DNA of 64,000 nt from Kordia antarctica (GTDB taxonomy: Bacteria > Bacteroidota > Bacteroidia > Flavobacteriales > Flavobacteriaceae): positions 930,001 through 994,000 of the forward strand of contig NZ_CP019288.1 of NCBI RefSeq assembly GCF_009901525.1. The letters are read 5' to 3'. Positions 53,901 through 62,600 of this stretch are shown here, piece by piece (positions within the stretch are counted from its first letter, which is position 1; each line of letters begins with the position of its first letter). The notes beneath the pieces were generated by a model. That model was given only the letters and a program-made list of their open reading frames with translations, ran no database searches and had not been told where the DNA came from. The position numbers and the translations under genes are program-made.

Positions 53901-54191
53901 GAGTAGTAAGCGAATTTGTGGATCCATTAGAATGGCTTCAGCATTTGATAACCCAAAAAAGTCAGCATCAAAATACTTTGCATTTTCTAACCTTGAACTT
54001 GCATTGATAAATAATGGATTGTTTATCGTATTTTCATTAATCCCTAAGTTTCGTATAGTTTCCGCATCTGCTGCTTGTATACTATTTACACCACTTTTGA
54101 GGTTTTTCCAGTATTCTGCAATGTTCTTAGCTTTCGGAAATTTGCCTGCCATTCCAATAATAGCAATGTCATTTTCATAATTGTTTTTCAT
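50976..54191 (-). CDS. PKS-1, KS-AT-ACP
   Basis: A 1071-residue type-I PKS module. The ketosynthase has TVQTACSTS (active Cys ~177), EAHGTGT (~313) and KANIGHLDAAAG. The acyltransferase has GHSLGEY (~619) and SHAFH (~715), indicating malonyl-CoA. A charged, probably helical linker of about 100 residues precedes the ACP (DNYFEMGGNSLL ~1013). There is no reductive or methylating domain, so the beta-keto group should remain. It starts one base after the stop of NRPS-2, so translation is probably coupled. By gene order it extends the modified glycine of NRPS-2 and passes the chain to the stand-alone C protein and NRPS-3. Confidence 0.95.
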   Translation of the reverse strand: MKNNYENDIAIIGMAGKFPKAKNIAEYWKNLKSGVNSIQAADAETIRNLGINENTINNPLFINASSRLENAKYFDADFFGLSNAEAILMDPQIRLLLENSWHALEDAGYAGDNSDIAIANYCGMSTNSYLMRILGTNALTEPVDFLMYRILNEKDFLATWISYKLNLTGAAMTVQTACSTSLLAVHLACQGLLNHECDMAMAGGVSFDSSESIGYFYIPESIYARDGVCRPFDKNASGTVMGSGVATVILKRAEDAIRDKDQIYGLIKGTAVNNDGSNKQGYSTPSVNFQRDVILEALAVSDINPDSIGMIEAHGTGTKIGDPIEVTALSEAFREYTTKDQFCALGSVKANIGHLDAAAGVASLIKAVMCVNEGVLPPNINYNEANPALQLKTSPFYVNKSVEPWSDSFEIRRAGISSLGVGGTNVHVIVEQPPTKATSTKDIDQSYIISLSAENLENLQKQKENLVNYITATPEIDLRNIEYTTLYCRKLMPYRFNAISHNKEELLSQLASEKLEGCFESKGELTSGVFVFPGQGSQYSKMAYDLYNQNLAFKKDMDTCFEFLTELTATIFKDIIFSDDQQEALNQTQNTQVALFIVEYCLAKELIRNGIKPKAMIGHSLGEYVAACIAEVFTLQEALTLVYHRGRLMGMMPKGSMAIVRKNEEELTPLLMQSVSICVYNIIDSVVIGGETAAIDKQIALLKSQEINCEKLRVSHAFHTSMMAGVLEEFTAILSKINFKEPSVSIYSTYTGKEVSSKELTSGQYWLDQIMNPVQFTEAVDQVRKNVTNPVFIEVGPGNGLSSFIKAAYGQDMKTVHMLPSSSDTTSALLQYTRGKALLNNLGIAFSKPENALGKTISLPGYAFSKNYFWKPQLQIGYENFEDIKVSHHQKNEKFENDRLRLTVEVGMQNDKHISEELLNDLDQIHKEYRKKIKALFPNNNKVISERIEVLYNDIQHKETTGKHAITNTNLETRRGNSIYVEPETEMAKVIAGIWGEVLGYEKVGILDNYFEMGGNSLLATQLLNRILIRTEVELTISDILTKNTLKELVQLVESKKDQHEGSEYENELII

Positions 54192-54192
54192 G

Positions 54193-57100
54193 CTATCTTG
54201 AATTTTTCTTAAGTCTTGCTTCTCTTCTTGATTTCCCTTTGTTCATTGCCTTTTTTACCGTTACATCATCTTTTGGAATGTCTGTATTCTTGACTAAGCT
54301 TACCTGTTGCAAAATGGTTGGGTTACGGAATAATTCGATGAGAGAAAAAGTAACATTAAACTCTGTTTGAAGTCTTTCATGTAATAATACTATTTCTATT
54401 GAATTTCCTCCAGCTTCAAATATGCTGACACTTGGATCTATGTTTTCCTTTTTTAGAACTTCACTCCAAACACGATATATTTTTTGTTCTGTTGGACTTG
54501 TTAATTGAACTTTTCCTTTTTTGGGTTGAATTTTAGTTTCCGCTTTAAATTGCTTTAACTTTATTCTATCTACTTTACCATTTTCCATTAGAGGTATTGA
54601 AGGAACAAAAGAAATTTCTTTAGGAATCATATAATCGGGAAGCTTTTTACGTAAGCTATCGTTCATGATTTTTTCGTCCAATTGTGTCCATAAGTTTTGT
54701 AGTGAAGTATTCTCTTCTTGTCCAAAGTTTAAATTTGTAGCATACAACATATATGTGTTTTCTTCTGCTGCCACTTCTATATTTCCCATCACTAATTCTT
54801 CTACATTTACTGTATAGCCTTTGGAGAATAATAAGTCTTTAATGATTTCAAGGTTGTTATCACCATCTACTTCTACAGCTAATTGACGAATTCTGTTCCA
54901 ATGTTCTTCGCGAATTCCATCAAGTACTAAGCATTCACTTTTCTCTACATCTAATTTTAATAAATCTACTGTCTGAATGTCTAATTCGTCTAAAATATCA
55001 GATACAGTAGTAAGTTTACAAGTGACTTTTTCAGTTTCATAAAGCGATGATAAATATTCACGATATTCTGCTGATGTATCACTTGAGTTTTGAAATTCTT
55101 TATAGAGTGATTGTACAATTTCTTTGGTTTCGCTCGATGCGGATTCCGGTTCTTTTTCTAACATGTTTCTATCATGTTGAATGTATTGATCTATAGATTC
55201 TAAGATTGTTTCTTTATCTGCAAATCTTCCTGACATTCCTGCCATTTGAGGGTAATAGTTAAATACAGCTTCTTCATTTTTATCAGAGATTCCATAATTG
55301 AATACTTTTCCTTTTATGTTTCTATATTCAAAATTCTTTTTTAGTGCTGAAAATATTTCAGGAATCGGTTCAAAAGCTATCACAGTTGCATCTGGATGTT
55401 TTTCACTAATGTCTATACTGAAAGTTCCTATGTTTGCACCGACATCTAGTACCAAGCCATTTTCAGGAATTGAAATGTTATGTCTGAAGTAGATTCCATT
55501 TTTAATAATTTCATCATATAACATTCCAAGTTGTCTATCAGATTGATGATATACAGTACTTCCGTCAGGGAATTTAAATGGTCTTGCCTGTTTTTCTAAT
55601 GGCAATTCTTTGTAATCTCCATGCACTATTTCTTCCTGTACTATATATGCTGATAAATGTGAAGTTTCTCCTGTTTTATTATGGATCACTTTACAACTTT
55701 TAACTCCAGGAACCATTGCAATTGTTCCTTCTACTTCTTCAATTTCGATTCGATACCCATTAATTTTTACTTGATCATCTTTTCGACCTATGTATTCTAA
55801 TTTTCCTGAAGTTGTTAGCTTCATCAAATCACCTGTTTTGTAATAGCGCTGCGTTCCAATGTTTGGAATCTCAATATTTTTAAATTTTTCTGCTGTTAAT
55901 TCTGGATTGTTATAATATCCTTTCGCTAATCCAAGTCCGCCAATATATAACTCTCCTACAGTTCCTAAAGGAACAGGTTGTTCATATTCATTAAGTAATA
56001 TTAAATCAGTATTGAACATAGGATTTCCAATACGTACATCATTCTGTGTTATTTCTCTCCATGCAGACCATATAGTAGTTTCTGTTGGCCCATACATGTT
56101 AAAAAATGTGCTTTTTGTAGTGCTAGTCAACCCTTTTATCAAATCTTTACTTATAGCTTCTCCTCCTATTAACCAATGCGTTATAGACGATAAATGCTTG
56201 CCTTTACTTTGATTGTGTAAATTTAAAACTAACCTAGATAAAGATGGAGTCATTTGAACATGTGTTATAGCATATTCGTCAATTAAATCTAATTCTGTTT
56301 TTTGATTGTCTAAATTTAATTGTGCGCTTAAATCTACTTTAGCATTAAATATTTTTTTCGCTTCAACAATACGTTCAAGGCTTCGAAGTACTAAATCATC
56401 TTCAACTCCAAAATCTACTAAACAAGCAATTTCCGTGACTCCAATTTTTTTGACACTTGAAAGCATTTTTTGACACGATTCTGGTGAGCCAATTAATGTA
56501 TTCTCTTTACTAAATTTTTGATATGCAGCATCAATAAGTACATCTAGTTGTGAATGTACATCAAGGTCTAGTTCTTTTGCCAAAGGTTCCATCAGTTTAA
56601 TAGATGTCCCTAGGTATTCTTTAAAAGGTTGCTCACTTATTTGAGCAGCTTTTTTATTACTTTCATCTATATATGTATGGAGCATTAGAGACACTGTTTT
56701 ATCTTCTACTTTAAAACCATTGTCTGTTAATGCTTGCTGATATATCGCTATGTTATTACTTAAACTTTCAAGAGTTTGCCCTAACATATGAGTAAGTAAG
56801 TTTGCGCCTATTTCTCCTGCATATTTGAAAGTTGCAGGACTTCCTGCCGCTGTGATCCAAAGCGGTAATTCCTTTTGTATTGGTTTTGGACGAATTTTGA
56901 TTTCAAAATCATTTCCAATTCCATTTTTTCTTACTACTGGTGTCCCTTTCCATAGGTTTCGAAGTTCTTTTATTCGATCTCTCATGTCTTGATGTCTACC
57001 TTTGTAGTCAGAATTGAAAAATACAAAGTCATCTGGTTGCCATCCTGAGGCAATACTCATTCCAACTCTTCCGTGACTTAGGTTATCTATGATTGACCAT

Positions 57101-59655
57101 TCTTCTGCTACTCTAATTGGATCATGTAATGGTAATACTACACTTCCTGATCTAATATTTATATTTTTTGTTGAAACTGCTAAAGCACTTCCTATGACAG
57201 CTGGACTTGCAAAAGCGCCTCCAAATTCGCCAAAATGTCGTTCTGGAGTCCATATTGCTGAAAATCCATTTTCATCAGAATATTTAGCAGTATTTAGCAG
57301 TAAATCATATTTTGATTCGGTCTTTTTATCAGCACCAAAAAACATGACACTAAAGTCTAGTTTTTTGTCTCCGTCTGAAATATTTTCTGGTATTAGTTTG
57401 TATGGATTTGTTTGTTGTAATACAACTGAATGTCCTCTAGAAATTGTCCAAACAAGTTCCAATATTGAAATATCAAAGTTAATACTTGTTTGTGCTAACC
57501 ATTTTTGTCGAGCTGCATTTGAAAAAGTTGCATCGAGTCCAACCAAGAAATTGTCTAGGCTTTTGTGTGTTATTTCAATTCCTTTTGGCTTTCCTGTTGT
57601 TCCAGAAGTGAAGATGATATACGCAATGTTATTTCCATCATATGCTTCTTTTGTTATTTCTGCTGAATTAGTTTCTACTACATGATCAAGAAGCAACAAT
57701 CTCTTTTCGTTGGTTTCTTTTAAGAATAAATCTTGTAAGGATTGTAACGTAATTAGACATTTCGGATTGACTTCTTCAATGATTTGATCTATTTTTTCAG
57801 AAGAATACACAGGATCGAGTGGCACATATACTGCTCCTAGTTTGAAGCAAGCAAAAATACTTGCAATCATATCCATATTACGTAGTAAACTGATTCCAAC
57901 ATGATCACCAGATTGCACTCCTTTTTCTTGTAATAAATAAGTGATTTCTGATATTCTGTTTCCTAATTCTCCATAATTGTATTTAATATCATTACAAATA
58001 ATTGCTATTTCATCTGGATGGTTTAGAACTTGATTCTCTAGTGAATCATATGCTCCTAAAGTTCCAGATATGTCTACGTTTTTTCCTTGTAATTTTTTAC
58101 ATGTATCAGCTAGTTCGTCAGCATTTACCATGTTTATTTCAAAAATGTTCTTATTTGGTGTTTCCAATATAGCATTTACAAATACTTCAAAATGATTTGC
58201 CATGTTGGCTATCGTAGATTCATTAAATAAATCTGTATTGAATTCCCATAATAATATTAACTCATCTGTAGCTTCTTGAATATTTAGACTAAGATCATAT
58301 TTTGCAGTATTTGTTTGATTTCCTATAGGTTCAAGTTCAATTCCCTGCATATCTACAGCGCCTTGTTCTTTGTTTTGTAAGGTTAGTAATATTTGGAATA
58401 AAGGATTGTGACTTAGATTTCTATCTACTTTCAATTGTTCCACTACTTTTTCAAATGGAAATTGTTGATGCTCATATGCTCCTTCTAAGACTTTTTTACT
58501 TTGACGTACAAGTTCTTGAAAACCTGGATTCTCAGAAAGGTCACTTTTCAATACTAAAAGATTCATGAAAAATCCAACAAGGTCTTTCGTTTCTTTTCTT
58601 TCTCTATTTGCTACTGGACTACCTACAACAATACATTTTTCATTGCTATATCGTGCCAGAAATGCTGAAAATACAGCATGCATTCCCATGAATAATGAAG
58701 CTTGCTCAGATTTACATATGTTATATAATCCTTCTAGTGATGCCTTACCAATATGAGATACGATGGTTTTACCATTGAATGTTTGCTCAATTGGTCTCGG
58801 TTTGTCCATAGAAAGATTGTGTACTACCGGAATATCTTGTAATTGATTTTTCCAATACTCGACATGTTGATCCCAAACTTTTCCGCTAAGCCATTTTCGT
58901 TGCCATAAAGAATAGTCTGCATATTGAATTGGTAATTTAGGAAGTTCTATATTTTCTTCTCCGGTAATATAGTTGGTATAGAATACGTTTAATTCTTTTA
59001 GTAAAATTCCTATCGACCAACCATCTGAAACAATATGGTGCATATTTACTAGTAAGACATGTTCTGACTTATCAGTTTTCAGCAATTGTGCTCTTAATAA
59101 TAAATCATTGGCTAAGTCAAAGATATAATCTCTTTCTGCTCTGATGTAATTATCAACTTCTATTTCAATATTTTTTGACGTTGTTGTAAGATTATCTAAA
59201 GGAATTTTGAATGTTTCTAGGCTTTGTATTTTTTGAATTGGGTCGCCAGTTTCATTAATCACAAAATTGGTTCGCAATATAGCATGTCGTTCTAAAATTG
59301 AAGAAAACGTTTTGTTTAATGCTTTGTAGTCTAACGCGCCTTTTAATTTAAACGCAGAAAATAAGTTATATGAATTACTTCCATCATTGATGCGATCTAA
59401 GAGCCACAAACTCTGCTGTGAAAAGGAAAGTGGAATTATAGCATCTTCAGAAGCCCTAGCAATTTTAGTGGTTTGCTCTGCTCTAGTTTCAATTAATGAA
59501 ATAATAGCTACCTTGTTTTCTTTAAGAAATATTTTATCTTCTGTTAAGAGTTTTTTAAGTTCTCCTCGTACCAATAGCTTATCTCCTGAAACTTCAAAAC
59601 TAATTCCATTTTGGATTAATTTAGCCAACTTTTGTTTTATTGTTAAATCTCCCAT
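54193..59655 (-). CDS. NRPS-2, C-A(luciferase-like monooxygenase, FkbM methyltransferase)-PCP
   Basis: A single module of 1820 residues. Residues 1-65 are docking-like, followed by a C domain (NMHHIVSDGWS ~212). The A domain starts normally with A3 TSGTTGKPKG (~685) and A4 NFDIS (~727). A luciferase-like monooxygenase is inserted at ~765-1108, before A5 NMYGPTETT (~1190). After A8 (GRKDDQVKINGYRIE ~1298) an FkbM-family methyltransferase is inserted at ~1345-1645, before A9 LPDYMIP and A10 NGKVDR. The pocket D-I-L-Q-L-G-M-I-W-K reads as glycine. PCP SIFEAGGNSIE is at ~1748 and the tail is strongly basic. A monooxygenase at A4-A5 of a glycine A domain is known from myxothiazol MtaG and melithiazol MelG, where it hydroxylates glycine. 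Here the methyltransferase could trap the hydroxyl as a methoxyglycine. The start overlaps NRPS-1 by 13 bp. Confidence 0.95.
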   Translation of the reverse strand: MGDLTIKQKLAKLIQNGISFEVSGDKLLVRGELKKLLTEDKIFLKENKVAIISLIETRAEQTTKIARASEDAIIPLSFSQQSLWLLDRINDGSNSYNLFSAFKLKGALDYKALNKTFSSILERHAILRTNFVINETGDPIQKIQSLETFKIPLDNLTTTSKNIEIEVDNYIRAERDYIFDLANDLLLRAQLLKTDKSEHVLLVNMHHIVSDGWSIGILLKELNVFYTNYITGEENIELPKLPIQYADYSLWQRKWLSGKVWDQHVEYWKNQLQDIPVVHNLSMDKPRPIEQTFNGKTIVSHIGKASLEGLYNICKSEQASLFMGMHAVFSAFLARYSNEKCIVVGSPVANRERKETKDLVGFFMNLLVLKSDLSENPGFQELVRQSKKVLEGAYEHQQFPFEKVVEQLKVDRNLSHNPLFQILLTLQNKEQGAVDMQGIELEPIGNQTNTAKYDLSLNIQEATDELILLWEFNTDLFNESTIANMANHFEVFVNAILETPNKNIFEINMVNADELADTCKKLQGKNVDISGTLGAYDSLENQVLNHPDEIAIICNDIKYNYGELGNRISEITYLLQEKGVQSGDHVGISLLRNMDMIASIFACFKLGAVYVPLDPVYSSEKIDQIIEEVNPKCLITLQSLQDLFLKETNEKRLLLLDHVVETNSAEITKEAYDGNNIAYIIFTSGTTGKPKGIEITHKSLDNFLVGLDATFSNAARQKWLAQTSINFDISILELVWTISRGHSVVLQQTNPYKLIPENISDGDKKLDFSVMFFGADKKTESKYDLLLNTAKYSDENGFSAIWTPERHFGEFGGAFASPAVIGSALAVSTKNINIRSGSVVLPLHDPIRVAEEWSIIDNLSHGRVGMSIASGWQPDDFVFFNSDYKGRHQDMRDRIKELRNLWKGTPVVRKNGIGNDFEIKIRPKPIQKELPLWITAAGSPATFKYAGEIGANLLTHMLGQTLESLSNNIAIYQQALTDNGFKVEDKTVSLMLHTYIDESNKKAAQISEQPFKEYLGTSIKLMEPLAKELDLDVHSQLDVLIDAAYQKFSKENTLIGSPESCQKMLSSVKKIGVTEIACLVDFGVEDDLVLRSLERIVEAKKIFNAKVDLSAQLNLDNQKTELDLIDEYAITHVQMTPSLSRLVLNLHNQSKGKHLSSITHWLIGGEAISKDLIKGLTSTTKSTFFNMYGPTETTIWSAWREITQNDVRIGNPMFNTDLILLNEYEQPVPLGTVGELYIGGLGLAKGYYNNPELTAEKFKNIEIPNIGTQRYYKTGDLMKLTTSGKLEYIGRKDDQVKINGYRIEIEEVEGTIAMVPGVKSCKVIHNKTGETSHLSAYIVQEEIVHGDYKELPLEKQARPFKFPDGSTVYHQSDRQLGMLYDEIIKNGIYFRHNISIPENGLVLDVGANIGTFSIDISEKHPDATVIAFEPIPEIFSALKKNFEYRNIKGKVFNYGISDKNEEAVFNYYPQMAGMSGRFADKETILESIDQYIQHDRNMLEKEPESASSETKEIVQSLYKEFQNSSDTSAEYREYLSSLYETEKVTCKLTTVSDILDELDIQTVDLLKLDVEKSECLVLDGIREEHWNRIRQLAVEVDGDNNLEIIKDLLFSKGYTVNVEELVMGNIEVAAEENTYMLYATNLNFGQEENTSLQNLWTQLDEKIMNDSLRKKLPDYMIPKEISFVPSIPLMENGKVDRIKLKQFKAETKIQPKKGKVQLTSPTEQKIYRVWSEVLKKENIDPSVSIFEAGGNSIEIVLLHERLQTEFNVTFSLIELFRNPTILQQVSLVKNTDIPKDDVTVKKAMNKGKSRREARLKKNSR
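54735..55610 (-). other. FkbM-family methyltransferase domain inserted between A8 and A9 (NRPS-2)
   Basis: The SAM-binding signature LVLDVGANIGTFS (~1407), VIAFEPIPEIF and the late LLKLDVEKSECLVLDGI are typical of the FkbM family, whose characterised members are mostly O-methyltransferases. A8-A9 is a familiar place for methyltransferase insertions, but those are usually not of the FkbM type. Confidence 0.9.
56335..57385 (-). other. MupA/Atu3640-type luciferase-like monooxygenase domain inserted between A4 and A5 (NRPS-2)
   Basis: The domain has IWTPERHFGEFGG, SGSVVLPLHDPIRVAEEW and GRVGMSIASGWQPDDF, the hallmark strings of the natural-product subgroup of flavin-dependent luciferase-like monooxygenases. 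It is complete (about 340 residues) and is flanked by intact A-domain halves. Confidence 0.93.
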
Positions 59656-62600
59656 ATCTCTGTTTTGTTACTAATGTCTTCTTGTGTATCTGTTGAAAAC
59701 CCCTGTTTTAGCATTAGCTCATCTTCTATAAGTGATGCTAAATCTGTGATGTTTTTTGCTATGAATACATTTTTCAAGGATATTTGAATGTCATATTTTT
59801 CATTTATTTCATATAACATTCTTGTGATATGTAATGAATGACCTCCGATTTCGAAAAAATCATCCAACACTCCGATTTTTGATATATTTAATAGGTGTTC
59901 CCATATCAAAACTAGTTCCTTTTCTATATCAGTTTCTGGTGCTTTGTAATTATCAATGTTCGCTTTTTGAATATCAATAGCGAGCAATTTATTCTTATCC
60001 GTTTTACCATTTGGCATTAATGGAATTGCATCCAATATTTCAAAATAAGCAGGAATCATGTATAACGGTAACTTTTCAGTAAGATGACTTCTTACTGCTG
60101 TAATATCAATAGTCTCTCCTGTAACATATGCCGAGAGATACTTCTCTCCAGATTCCTCTTTAATCAAAACAACTGCTTGTTGTATGCTAGCGTGTTCTTG
60201 TAATGTGTATGCGATCTCTTCTAGTTCTATACGATAACCTCTTAGTTTTACTTGATGATCTTTTCTTCCTATAAAACCTATGTTTCCATCTGGCAACCAA
60301 TATCCTAAATCGCCTGTGAGATACATTTTCTCTCCTGCCACAAAAGGGTTTGTAATAAACTTTTGATCTGTTAATTCTTCTTTGTTTAAATATCCTTTGG
60401 AAAGTCCTTTTCCTGAAATACCAATCTCACCAATCAGTCCTTCTCCTTGTAAAGATTGTTCTTCTGATAAGATGTAAAAATTAGTTCCATCTATAGGTCT
60501 TCCTATTGGTAAGGATGTATCATGATGCTTTGTGATTCGATAACAGCTACTATAGGTTGTAGCTTCTGATGGTCCGTATAAGTTTCGTAATTCTATTGGA
60601 AAATCAATAAGTTTATTACTCAAAGCAATTGGTATTGGTTCGCCAGCCATATTAATTGCAACGACTTGCTCTAAAGAAATTTTTCTCTCTACAAGGTTTT
60701 CTATAACCGAAGGAACTGTATTGATGAAAATTTCTCTATCCGTTTCTATATAATTTGGAATGTCTAATGCATTTGTTAGCAATCGTATTTGTTTCCCGAT
60801 ACTTAGCGGATAAAACATTTCATAGAGAGATAAGTCAAAACAATGTGATGTTGAAGCGTACATTGTTTGAAAGTCTGTATCTCCAAATTCTTTTTTACAC
60901 CATATTATAAAAGCTACTAGGTTGCCATGTGAAATTTGAACGCCTTTTGGTTTTCCTGTAGAGCCAGATGTGTAAATTATATACGCTGTGTCTTGCTGTG
61001 AAATTGGTACCAATGGAGATTCCATAGATACATCATTTTCAAGAAAAATAGCTATCTCATTTTGAGTAATACTTAGTACACAAGCACTGTCTTTTTCTAT
61101 ATATTGAATTCTATCTGCTGGATATGCGATATCTATTGGAACATATACTGCGCCAGATTTTAGTACTGCCAGTATCGTTATGATAAGCCATTTGTTGCGT
61201 TCGAGTTTGATTCCGACGAAATCGCCTGTTTTTATGTTTTTCTCAGCAATTAAATAGTTCGCTAATTCATTTGATTTTTCATCAAGTTCTTTATAAGTAA
61301 TTGATTCAGTATCACTAACAATGGCAACAGCATTTGGCGTTTCCTTACATTGCTGCGCTAAGATATTGAGTATTGTCTCTTCTTTATTTGTATTGCTTAG
61401 TATTGATCTCTGTGCTATTAGTTTTAATTCTTCTTCCTTTGGAAGATAGTTCACTTTTGCAACTGAATGCGTCGGATTATTGATCGCTTCCACTACAAAA
61501 TTCTCTAAATAGCTGATCATTTTATCAATTACAAAACGATCATAGATATCTGTATTGTAAGAGATTGAAACACTTATAGTGTCTTGCGATTCTATAAATG
61601 AAAAACTGATATCAAATTGACTACTTTGATTCTCATAACCTGAATATGGTTCTATTGCTGTTCCTGAAAAACCTTTTCTTTCTACATATAAATCATGTTG
61701 ATTGTGTAAAACAACCATCACATCAAATAATGCAGATCTAGAAGTATTTCTTTTTATTTGAAGTTCTTCTAGTAAATTATCAAAAGGATATTCTTGATGT
61801 GAATATGCGCCGATTAATACTTGTTTTTGTTTTTGTAATAGATCACTAAAAGTATCTTGACTTTCAAAGCGTGTGCGGATTACAAGTGTATTTAAAAATA
61901 ATCCTATTTGATTTTCAATCGCAGTTTTATGTCTTCCAGCAACAGGAGTTCCCAGAGTAATGTCTGTTAATTCAGTATATCTATATAATAAACCATTGAT
62001 TGCTGCCATTAATCCCATAAATAGCGTAGCATCATTTTCCTTTACTTTGTTTCTTAACTTCTCAGTGAACTCAGTTGTAAAAACATGTGATGTTTGGCTT
62101 CCATTATAGGTTTTAATTGCTGGTCTAGCATGCGACATTGGTAACTCTAACACAGGAATTTCTCCCGAAAGTTGTTGAGACCAATATTGTTTTGCTTCTT
62201 CTAATGGCGCATGTTTTGCGTTTTCTAAATAATATGCATAGTCTTTAAATTGGAAAGATAAATCTTGGTCTGTAAGAGTATTTCCAGCTTTTAAAAGGTT
62301 GTAGTTTTCTACAACTTCTTTGAATAATACTTCTATTGACCAACCATCGCCAATTATATGATGCAGGTTTATTAATATAATATGTGCTTTTTCATCAACC
62401 GCTATTGCACTGATTTTTAAAAGTGGTGCTTTGGTTAAATCAAATGTATGTGTTGTGAAGTTTTGAACTATGGATGCTATTTCTTGTTCGTCTGTTGTAT
62501 GATATACATCTATTATATTTTTAACTTCATTTTTAGGAATTATAATTTGCTGGACTCCTTCTGAACTTGATTTGAAATAGGTTCGCAAGCTTTCATGTCT

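Noticed and set aside
57089-57685. 198-codon open frame on the plus strand
   Set aside because: It lies wholly opposite the luciferase-like monooxygenase and A-domain coding sequence of NRPS-2, whose motifs are unambiguous. It has no recognisable domain and is a shadow frame.
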